This document shows positions 1-5,316 of a DNA stretch of 5,732 nucleotides, piece after piece (positions within the stretch are counted from its first letter, which is position 1; each line of letters opens with the position of its first letter). The notes beneath the pieces are model-generated. The model was not told where the DNA came from. It was given only the letters and a program-made list of their open reading frames with translations, and did no database searches. Both the position numbers and the translations under genes were made by a program. The stretch is from Pseudomonadota bacterium (GTDB lineage: Bacteria > Pseudomonadota > Gammaproteobacteria > Steroidobacterales > GCA-2729495). The stretch covers positions 1 through 5,732 of the forward strand of contig JAUPLK010000121.1 of assembly GCA_030836925.1 (NCBI GenBank), in the 5' to 3' direction.

Positions 1-513
1 GCACGCGCCGCGCTGGAACAGATACGCCAGTTTCCGGTACCGGTCATCGCCGCGCTCAACGGACATGCGCTGGGCGGCGGTGCCGAACTGGCGATGGCCT
101 GCGACATGCGCATCGCCACGACGCACACCGAACTCGGATTTCTGCAGGCGCAGCTCAATGTCACCACCGCCTGGGGCGGGGGCATCGATCTGCTGGCCGC
201 ACTCGGATCGGCGCGCGGACTGCAGATACTGCTGGAAGCGCGACGGATTCCGGCTGTCGAGGCTTTGCAGCTCGGACTGCTGCAGCGGGTCTGCGCTGCC
301 GATGAAACGCTGGCCGACTGCAGCGCTGCTTTCATTGCACCATTCGTGGAACGGCCCGCACAGGTCCTGCGTGCTTTCAAGGCGCTTGCCCTCGGGAACA
401 GGCGCGCCCTGCACGAGCGGTTGGCGAGTCAGGAAGAACGCGGCTTCACCACCACCTGGATCCATGCCGACCACTGGACCGCCGCCGCGCGCGCCCTGGC
501 ACCGCGGCCGTAG
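1..513 (+). CDS. Crotonase (enoyl-CoA hydratase/isomerase) family protein, 5'-truncated by window edge
   Basis: The C-terminal 170 residues are visible and the start lies to the left of the window. Reading from base 1, the crotonase oxyanion-hole and helix block NGHALGGGAELAMACD is at visible residues 20-35. E29 aligns with catalytic Glu144 of rat mitochondrial enoyl-CoA hydratase. The second catalytic glutamate (rat Glu164, in the FGQPE block) aligns with Gln49, in LGFLQAQLN, and the next block reads TTAWGGG instead of the usual IPGAGGT. Loss of the second glutamate together with a Trp-Gly-Gly turn is more like decarboxylases of the family (methylmalonyl- or ethylmalonyl-CoA decarboxylase type) than classical hydratases. 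The family is therefore secure and the reaction is not. The C-terminal helices, including the RAFKALALG stretch, are present and the length to the C-terminus is normal. The TAG stop lies inside a REP-like head. The gene converges on the acyl-CoA ligase gene. The alignment is from memory. Confidence 0.9.
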   Translation, partial: ARAALEQIRQFPVPVIAALNGHALGGGAELAMACDMRIATTHTELGFLQAQLNVTTAWGGGIDLLAALGSARGLQILLEARRIPAVEALQLGLLQRVCAADETLADCSAAFIAPFVERPAQVLRAFKALALGNRRALHERLASQEERGFTTTWIHADHWTAAARALAPRP

Positions 514-521
514 GAGCGGCC

Positions 522-578
522 GTAGGAGCGCCTTCAGGCGCGATACACGCCTGGAATCGCGGCTGAAGCCGCTCCCAC
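522..578. repeat. Inverted pair of complete REP elements (BIME-like), possible bidirectional terminator
   Basis: Two 23-bp REPs face each other. The first is at 522-544, with internal hairpin GCGCC-TTCA-GGCGC at 528-541. The second, inverted, is at 556-578, with hairpin GCGGC-TGAA-GCCGC at 559-572. They are separated by 11 bp (545-555). Both end in CGAT toward the spacer. The two copies differ at only three positions: GTAG versus GTGG, and a compensatory C/G swap in the hairpin stem that keeps pairing intact. They can also pair with each other as one long hairpin. Lying between convergent stop codons, the pair could stop or stabilise transcripts from both sides. There is no U-tract, so the terminator role is inferred. 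Confidence 0.8.
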
Positions 579-623
579 AGAAGCCGCTCCCACAGAAGCC
601 GCTCCCACAGAAGCCGCTCCTAC
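564..623 (-). repeat. Four tandem 15-bp units derived from a REP head
   Basis: On the + strand the unit reads AGAAGCCGCTCCCAC. Three copies lie at 579-593, 594-608 and 609-623. The last copy has CTAC in place of CCAC. A fourth unit at 564-578, with TG for AG at its start, is the head half of the complete inverted REP. Read on the - strand each unit is GTGGGAGCGGCTTC plus T, so the array is a repeated REP head lacking its tail. The near-identical copies suggest recent slippage or stepwise duplication. Confidence 0.9.
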
Positions 624-2287
624 GCAGAACGCAGTTCGCGGCGCAGGATCTTGCCGACGTTCGACTTCGGCAACGACGGTCGAAACTCGACGTGGCGCGG
701 GATCTTGTAGGGTGCGAGGCGCTCGCGCAGGAACTCACGCACTTCATCACGGTCCAGACGGGCGCCCGGCCGGAGAACGACAAACAGCTTCACCGCCTCG
801 CCGGTGCGCTCGTCGGGAACACCGATGCAGGCTGCTTCCAGCACCGCCGGGTGATGGGTGATCTCGCCCTCGACTTCGTTGGGATAGACCTTGAGGCCCG
901 CCACATCGATCATGTCTTTCTTGCGATCGACGATGTAGAAATAACCGCGCGCATCCATCTTCGCGATATCGCCGGTGCGGAAGAAACCGTCGCTGGTCAT
1001 GGCCGATGCCGTCGCTTCCGGATCGTTCCAGTAACCGCGCATGAGCTGCGGACCCTGCATGCAGAGCTCGCCGGGTTCGCCGGCCGCAACCACCGCACCG
1101 TCATCATCGCGCAGACTGACCCGTGTACCGGGCAGCGGCAGGCCGATGCTGCCGTTGAACTCATGCTGCCGCGACGGATTGGAGCAGACCACCGGCGAAG
1201 TTTCCGACAGTCCATAACCTTCGTGGATGGTCGTGCCGGTGAGTTCGCGCCAGCATTTCGCCGTCGCCGGCATCACCGCCATGCCGCCGGCCGACACCAG
1301 CCGCACGGGCGAGAAATCCACGCTGGCAAAGTCCGGTTGCTGCAGCAAGGCCTGGTAGAGCGTATTCACCCCGGAAATCGCGGTGAATTTCCAGCGCCGC
1401 AGTTCGGCGATGAAGCGCTTCATGTCGCGCGGATCGGTGATCAGCACGTCGTGGCCGCCGATCTCCAGATAGGCGAGGCAGTTACAGGTGAGCGCATAGA
1501 CGTGATAGAGCGGCAGCGGCGTGATGACGATCTCCTCGCCCGGCACGTTCAGGTCGGCAAACCAGCTGTTGATCTGGCGCACGTTGGCCAGCAGGTTGCC
1601 GTGCGTGAGCATCGCACCGCGCGAGCGGCCAGTCGTGCCACCGGTGTACTGCAGGCAGGCCAGGTCATTACCAGCCAGCGCCGCCGGCGGGCGATGATCC
1701 GCCGGATTCCGCGCCATCACATCCGACCAGGCAGCTGCACCCGGTACGGAAGCGCCACCCATGCGCCGCAGATAACGCACCGCGAAGTTGATCAACGGAC
1801 CACGCAACGCGCCCAGCAGGTCACCGATGCCGGTAACCAGCACATGCTGTACCGGCGTACGCGCCGCGATTTCATTGTAGACAGCAGCACGCTGCCTCAG
1901 CACCACCAGCACCCGGGCGCCGCTGTTGTTCAGCTGGTGCTCGAGCTCGTTGGCCGTATACAGCGGATTGACGTTGACGACGACCAGGCCCGCACGCCAG
2001 ACGCCGAACAGCGCCACCGGATACTGCAGCACATTCGGCAGCATGATGGCGACGCGCTCGCCGGGGACCACCCCCGGCAGGCTTTGCAGCCAGGCCGCAA
2101 AACGGCGGGTCAGTGCATCGAACTCCGCATAGCCGAGCGTACGACCCATATTGCTGAACGCCGGCTTCTGCGCATGCCGGCTGCAGGCCCGATCGAGCAT
2201 GCCCACGAGGGAATCGCGGGGGTCGAGATCGATTTCGGCCGGCACACCCGGCGGATACTCCTTCAGCCAGACCCTGTCCTCCGCCAT
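620..2287 (-). CDS. fadD: Long-chain-fatty-acid-CoA ligase (acyl-CoA synthetase), FadD type
   Basis: This gene encodes a 555-residue ATP-dependent acyl-CoA ligase, close to the length of E. coli FadD (561). It would activate free fatty acids through an acyl-AMP intermediate, in the cytosol or at the inner membrane. Motifs of the ANL adenylate-forming superfamily appear in order. The P-loop YTGGTTGRSRG is at 214-224, with Arg where Lys is commoner. EGYGLSETSP is at 356-365. The fatty-acyl-CoA synthetase signature begins with DGFFRTGDIAKMD at 433-445 and continues through VDRKKDMI (453-460) and KVYPNEVE (466-473). The catalytic C-terminal lysine, K546, lies in PKSNVGK. No signal peptide is seen. 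The ATG start is preceded by AGGTGG at close spacing. The gene diverges from the mevalonate operon and converges on the crotonase gene, with its TAG stop inside a REP head. FadD is the best match; a medium-chain or substrate-specialised ligase cannot be excluded. Confidence 0.93.
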   Translation of the reverse strand: MAEDRVWLKEYPPGVPAEIDLDPRDSLVGMLDRACSRHAQKPAFSNMGRTLGYAEFDALTRRFAAWLQSLPGVVPGERVAIMLPNVLQYPVALFGVWRAGLVVVNVNPLYTANELEHQLNNSGARVLVVLRQRAAVYNEIAARTPVQHVLVTGIGDLLGALRGPLINFAVRYLRRMGGASVPGAAAWSDVMARNPADHRPPAALAGNDLACLQYTGGTTGRSRGAMLTHGNLLANVRQINSWFADLNVPGEEIVITPLPLYHVYALTCNCLAYLEIGGHDVLITDPRDMKRFIAELRRWKFTAISGVNTLYQALLQQPDFASVDFSPVRLVSAGGMAVMPATAKCWRELTGTTIHEGYGLSETSPVVCSNPSRQHEFNGSIGLPLPGTRVSLRDDDGAVVAAGEPGELCMQGPQLMRGYWNDPEATASAMTSDGFFRTGDIAKMDARGYFYIVDRKKDMIDVAGLKVYPNEVEGEITHHPAVLEAACIGVPDERTGEAVKLFVVLRPGARLDRDEVREFLRERLAPYKIPRHVEFRPSLPKSNVGKILRRELRSA

Positions 2288-2291
2288 GCTG

Positions 2292-2297
2292 CCACCT
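2292..2297 (-). promoter_or_regulatory. Ribosome binding site of the acyl-CoA ligase gene
   Basis: On the - strand AGGTGG lies four bases before the ATG at 2287-2285. The spacing is slightly short but acceptable. It supports this start over the upstream ATG at 2319, which is out of frame. Confidence 0.6.
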
Positions 2298-2335
2298 GCC
2301 GCGAAAAATCCCGGGTCATGGTACCGCCCTCACCG

Positions 2336-2353
2336 GCTGCAGTGAAATGCAGC
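2336..2353. promoter_or_regulatory. Perfect inverted repeat, candidate operator
   Basis: GCTGCA-GTGAAA-TGCAGC has perfect 6-bp arms around a 6-bp spacer. It lies about 49 bp upstream of the acyl-CoA ligase start and about 123 bp upstream of the mevalonate operon start. Position and symmetry suit a dimeric repressor of either gene, but short palindromes in GC-rich DNA also arise by chance. It does not match the PsrA-type GAAAC-N4-GTTTC site. Confidence 0.25.
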
Positions 2354-2464
2354 ATGCCCGCCGGGACAGGCCCGAAACGTGGCGGTGCGCGGCCATTCCT
2401 GATACGGTTGCCGCGCGCCACCAGCGGCAGCTGAAGCCCTGCGCAGCGCCTGTACACAGCCACC

Positions 2465-2470
2465 AAAGGG
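2465..2470 (+). promoter_or_regulatory. Ribosome binding site supporting the GTG start of the fusion gene
   Basis: AAAGGG lies six bases upstream of GTG at 2477. This favours GTG over the in-frame ATG at 2510, which would remove the conserved class II HMG-CoA reductase N-terminus SRIPHFYKMS. Confidence 0.6.
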
Positions 2471-2476
2471 CGCCCC

Positions 2477-3766
2477 GTGACCCGATCCCGCATCCCGCAT
2501 TTCTACAAGATGAGCGTCGCCGAACGCGTGCGCGCCGTACACGAGCGCGGCCTGCTCGACGATGCCGATTTCGACCGCCTGTCCAGCGGTCAGACAACTC
2601 TCGACCTGCAGGCTGCCGACAAGATGATCGAGAACGTCATCGGCGTACTCGGCATCCCCATCGGACTCGGCCTGAATTTCCTGATCAACGGCAAGGACTA
2701 CGTCGTGCCGATGGCGGTCGAAGAACCTTCGATCGTTGCCGCCATCAGCGCAACCGCCAAACTGGCCCGCGAATCCGGCGGCTTTGCCACCAGCTCCACC
2801 CCGCCGGTCCTGATCGGCCAGATCCAGGTACTCGATGTGCCTGACATGCCCGCAGCCCACGCTGCCCTCCTCGAACGCAAGCAGGAAATCCTCGACCTGG
2901 CCAACAGCCTCCATCCGCGCATGGTGGCGCGCGGCGGCGGTGCGGTGGACATGGAGGTGCGCTCCTACCCGCTGCGCTCGCTGCCCGGCGAGATGCTGGT
3001 GGTGCACCTGCTCGTGGATACGCGCGACGCGATGGGTGCCAACCTCGTCAACGGCATGTGTGAAGGCGTGGCCCCGCTGATCGAGCAGATCACCGAAGGC
3101 ACGGTCTTCCTGCGCATCCTGTCGAATCTCGCCGACCGCGCGCTCGCGCGCGCCGAGGTCGTGCTGCCGGTGGCCCAACTGGCCGGCAAGGGCTATGCCG
3201 GCGAACGGGTGCGCGACGGCATCATCATCGCGGCAGACTTTGCCCACGCCGATCCCTACCGGGCGGCGACGCACAACAAGGGTGTCATGAATGGCGTCGA
3301 TGCCGTGGCCCTGGCCACCGGCAACGACTGGCGCGCCATCGAGGCCGGCGCACATGCCTATGCAGCCCGGCATGGCCACTATGGTTCGCTCACGGAGTGG
3401 TGGCAGGACGACGCCGGCAACCTGTGCGGGCGCATCGAGATGCCCATGAAGGTCGGCATCGTCGGCGGCCCGCTGGAATCAAATCCCGGTGTCGCGATGA
3501 ACCTGCGTCTGCTCGGCGCCGAAACCGCCACCGAACTCGCCGAGGTGATGGCGGCCGTGGGCCTGGCCCAGAATTTCGCCGCGCTGCGGGCGCTGGCCAC
3601 CGACGGCATCCAGACCGGCCACATGACGCTGCACGCACGCAGCGTGGTGAAGGCCGCGGGGACGCCACCCGAACTATTCAACGAAGTGCTGGAACGCGTG
3701 CTCCAGAGCGGCGAGATCAAGGTATGGAAAGCCGAGCAGATCCTCGCCGAGATCCGGCAGCCGCGA
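2477..3766 (+). other. mvaA: HMG-CoA reductase domain (class II, MvaA-like) of the fusion protein
   Basis: Domain-level entry. It catalyses NAD(P)H-dependent reduction of HMG-CoA to mevalonate, or the reverse in mevalonate degraders. The catalytic Glu, Lys, Asp and His are at 83, 268, 284 and 382. His382 lies in the C-terminal segment that closes over the active site in class II enzymes, so the partner domain is attached just beyond a mobile flap. The residue aligned with P. mevalonii Asp146, which sets NADH preference there, is His146 here, in LANSLHPRMV. This suggests different cofactor preference. The domain end at residue 430 is approximate. Confidence 0.9.
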
Positions 3767-4732
3767 CCCGCCGCGGCGATTGCCGGACGGCGTGACGCGG
3801 AAACCGGCGTCGGCATCGGTCATGGCAAGGTCATCCTGCTCGGCGAGCATGCCGTGGTGCATGGCCGCCACGCCATCGCGCTGCCGGTGCCGCTGACGAT
3901 CCGTGCGGTCGTCGAGGATGGCGAGCGCGGCGTCGAGCTGCTGATCCCGCGCTGGGGCGTCGAATACCAGCTGGCCAAACCCGCTGATCAGCGCCGCTCC
4001 TTCGAACGCGCCGCCGGTGCGATTCTCGACAAGCTGGGTCTCGCCAACCGCAAGCTGCGCATCGAGGTATCACCCGATGTGCCGCGCGGCATGGGTCTCG
4101 GCGGCTCGGCCGCACTGGCAGTGGCCATCGTCCGTGCCCTGGACCTGCACTTCCGGCTGGGGCTGAGCGACACCGAGGTCAACGAGCTGGCATATCTGTC
4201 CGAGCAGATCGCCCATGGTCAGCCCAGCGGCATCGACAACACGATGGCCACCTACGGCACTCCGCTGGTCTACCGCCGCGGCTCGCCACCGCTGATCGAG
4301 ACACTCAACATCCCGGCGCCGCTCACCCTGGTCGTCGGCATGACGCACAACGAGGGGCTCACCGCCCGTACCGTGGCCAACGTCGCCGAAGCACGGCAAC
4401 GCAACCCGCGACTCTATGAAAAGATCTTCGATGACATCGACGCGCTGGTACTGCAGGCTGTGTCGGCAATCCAGGACAACGACATCGCCACCCTCGGTGA
4501 CCTCATGAACATCAACCAGGGCCTGCTGAATGCACTGCAGGTTTCAAGCCCCGAACTCGAGCGCCTGATCGGCGTGGCGCGCAACGCCGGCGCCGCCGGC
4601 GCCAAGCTGACCGGTGGTGGTGGCGGCGGCGCCATGATCGCACTGTGCGCCGACAACAGCAGCGACATCCAGGCCGCCATCGAGCGCCAGGGATTCCGCA
4701 CCCTGGTCGTCAAGGCAGGCAACAGATCATGA
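2477..4732 (+). CDS. Fused class II HMG-CoA reductase - mevalonate kinase (bifunctional)
   Basis: This 751-residue protein joins two consecutive mevalonate-pathway enzymes. Residues 1-430 are a full-length class II HMG-CoA reductase, colinear with the 428-residue P. mevalonii enzyme. It has ENVIGVLGIPIG (52-63), catalytic Glu83 in VEEPSIVAA, the cofactor block DTRDAMGAN (181-189), Lys268 in ATHNKGVMNG, Asp284 in ATGNDWRA, and His382 in GIQTGHMTLHAR. Residues 447-751 are a GHMP-family mevalonate kinase. It has Lys451 in GKVILLGEHAVVHG, the ATP loop PRGMGLGGSAAL (536-547), Glu576, Asp587 in PSGIDNTMATYG, and the C-terminal KLTGGGGGGA (710-719). The glutamate-aspartate spacing of 11 matches Glu193/Asp204 of mammalian enzymes. 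The linker (about 425-447) is rich in Ala, Pro and Arg and has no ATG, GTG or TTG codon in frame, so the kinase has no start of its own. Expected overall reaction: HMG-CoA to mevalonate to 5-phosphomevalonate, in the cytosol. The start is GTG. The stop overlaps the idi start by ATGA. The biosynthetic direction is inferred from the kinase and idi context. Confidence 0.95.
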   Translation: MTRSRIPHFYKMSVAERVRAVHERGLLDDADFDRLSSGQTTLDLQAADKMIENVIGVLGIPIGLGLNFLINGKDYVVPMAVEEPSIVAAISATAKLARESGGFATSSTPPVLIGQIQVLDVPDMPAAHAALLERKQEILDLANSLHPRMVARGGGAVDMEVRSYPLRSLPGEMLVVHLLVDTRDAMGANLVNGMCEGVAPLIEQITEGTVFLRILSNLADRALARAEVVLPVAQLAGKGYAGERVRDGIIIAADFAHADPYRAATHNKGVMNGVDAVALATGNDWRAIEAGAHAYAARHGHYGSLTEWWQDDAGNLCGRIEMPMKVGIVGGPLESNPGVAMNLRLLGAETATELAEVMAAVGLAQNFAALRALATDGIQTGHMTLHARSVVKAAGTPPELFNEVLERVLQSGEIKVWKAEQILAEIRQPRPAAAIAGRRDAETGVGIGHGKVILLGEHAVVHGRHAIALPVPLTIRAVVEDGERGVELLIPRWGVEYQLAKPADQRRSFERAAGAILDKLGLANRKLRIEVSPDVPRGMGLGGSAALAVAIVRALDLHFRLGLSDTEVNELAYLSEQIAHGQPSGIDNTMATYGTPLVYRRGSPPLIETLNIPAPLTLVVGMTHNEGLTARTVANVAEARQRNPRLYEKIFDDIDALVLQAVSAIQDNDIATLGDLMNINQGLLNALQVSSPELERLIGVARNAGAAGAKLTGGGGGGAMIALCADNSSDIQAAIERQGFRTLVVKAGNRS
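3815..4729 (+). other. Mevalonate kinase domain of the fusion protein
   Basis: Domain-level entry covering residues 447-751. It is an ATP-dependent mevalonate 5-kinase of the GHMP superfamily, about 305 residues long, near the length of free-standing bacterial and archaeal mevalonate kinases. All three GHMP motifs are present. The ATP loop reads GLGGSAA where mammalian enzymes have GLGSSAA, so the first serine (Ser145) is Gly543. The magnesium-coordinating second serine (Ser146) is kept as Ser544. The opening GKVILLGEHAVVHG favours mevalonate kinase over phosphomevalonate kinase or galactokinase. Confidence 0.9.
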
Positions 4733-5316
4733 GCGGACTGGCCCGGGCTGCCGTGAGCGAGGATCTGCTGATCCTGGTCGACGAGGCCGATCGCGAGATC
4801 GGCACCTTGCCGAAAACCGAATGTCATCTGGGCGGCGGCACACTGCATCGTGCCTTCTCGGTGTTCCTGTTCGATGCCGACGGCAGGGTACTGATACAGG
4901 AGCGCGCGGCCGGCAAGATGCTGTGGCCGGGTTACTGGTCCAACAGCTGCTGCAGCCATCCGCGACCCGGAGAAGCCACCGAGGCAGCGGCCAGGCGCCG
5001 CGTACGGGAAGAGCTGCAGCTCGATTGCCGCCTCGATTTTCTGTACAAGTTCCGCTATCAGGCTGCCTTCGGCAGCATCGGCTCCGAGCACGAGCTGTGC
5101 TACGTCTATGCGGGCTACGCCACCGGCAAGATCAGCACCGACCCACTGGAAATCGCGGCGATACGCTGGCTGACACCCGACGAACTCGGTCGCGAGATTG
5201 CTGCCGAGCCGGAGCGCTTCAGTCCGTGGATGAAGCTCGAGTGGCAGCAGATCACCGCCAGCCATCTGGAGCAGATCCTCGATCGTTGCCGGAAGCCGGA
5301 CACATGGCGAACGTAG
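4729..5316 (+). CDS. idi: Isopentenyl-diphosphate delta-isomerase, type 1 (Nudix fold)
   Basis: This 195-residue enzyme interconverts isopentenyl and dimethylallyl diphosphate, the last step of the mevalonate route before prenyl chain elongation. It is cytosolic and depends on divalent metal. Compared with E. coli Idi, the metal-binding histidines are at His33 and His40 (ECHLGGGTLHRAF). The catalytic Cys67 matches Cys75 in WSNSCCSHP, with His77 the third metal histidine. The Nudix-like helix AAARRRVREEL spans 86-96. Glu120 and Glu122 in SEHELC match Glu114 and Glu116. I chose the ATG at 4729 because it overlaps the fusion-gene stop as ATGA and has AGG-rich sequence about nine bases upstream. 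Upstream in-frame codons would encode an unrelated extension inside the kinase frame. The ATGA overlap implies translational coupling. The idi 3' end overlaps the next gene by 13 bp. Confidence 0.95.
   Translation: MSGLARAAVSEDLLILVDEADREIGTLPKTECHLGGGTLHRAFSVFLFDADGRVLIQERAAGKMLWPGYWSNSCCSHPRPGEATEAAARRRVREELQLDCRLDFLYKFRYQAAFGSIGSEHELCYVYAGYATGKISTDPLEIAAIRWLTPDELGREIAAEPERFSPWMKLEWQQITASHLEQILDRCRKPDTWRT
5291..5295 (+). promoter_or_regulatory. Ribosome binding site of the SDR gene inside the 3' end of idi
   Basis: GGAAG lies eight bases before ATG at 5304. It is embedded in idi coding sequence, and it supports a start that overlaps idi. Confidence 0.5.

Larger units (their letters stand above)
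510..623. repeat. REP-derived convergent intergenic cluster (six REP heads)
   Basis: The whole gap between the two convergent genes is built from one repeat family whose head reads GTAGGAGCGG or GTGGGAGCGG. On the + strand, heads begin at 510 (partial) and 522 (complete REP). On the - strand, heads begin at 578 (complete REP), 593, 608 and 623 (partial). Repetitive extragenic palindromes with a 5' GTAG or GTGG tetranucleotide and a GC-rich hairpin are known from Pseudomonas, Stenotrophomonas and relatives, where RAYT transposases are thought to mobilise them. No RAYT gene is in the window. The outermost heads supply the TAG stop codons of both flanking genes (511-513 on +, 620-622 on -). Confidence 0.85.
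2288..2476. promoter_or_regulatory. Divergent promoter region between acyl-CoA ligase gene and mevalonate operon
   Basis: This is 189 bp of non-coding sequence between divergent start codons, so promoters for both directions are expected here. I see no convincing -35/-10 pair on either strand. The sequence is GC-rich with only short AT-richer patches, around 2303-2309 and 2342-2348. The one structured element is the inverted repeat at 2336-2353. The ribosome binding sites of both genes lie at its two ends. Confidence 0.5.

Noticed and set aside
564..623. CRISPR array
   Set aside because: The repeats are 15 bp and directly adjacent with no spacers. They match a REP head.
65..2434. 789-codon open frame on the + strand running through the crotonase gene, the repeats and antisense to the acyl-CoA ligase gene
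   Set aside because: It is opposite or out of frame to two well-recognised genes, its translation is rich in Arg, His and Ala without any domain, and such long shadows are common in GC-rich DNA.
2408..2457. Sigma70 promoter from TTGCCG (2408) and TGTACA (2452) for the mevalonate operon
   Set aside because: The spacing of about 38 bp is far from the 16-18 bp required, and no alternative -10 lies at the right distance.
2330..3379. 349-codon open frame on the - strand antisense to the HMG-CoA reductase domain
   Set aside because: It mirrors the codon structure of the reductase gene, shows no recognisable motif, and would cross the divergent promoter region.
3719..3820. Possible separate start for the mevalonate kinase that would split the fusion into two genes
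   Set aside because: No in-frame ATG, GTG or TTG occurs between the reductase end and the kinase GKVILLGEH motif. The nearest in-frame GTG codons (residues 404 and 408) are inside the reductase C-terminal region.
4414..5265. 283-codon open frame on the - strand across the kinase end and idi
   Set aside because: It is antisense to two genes with intact catalytic motifs, and its proline run is the complement of the kinase glycine run.
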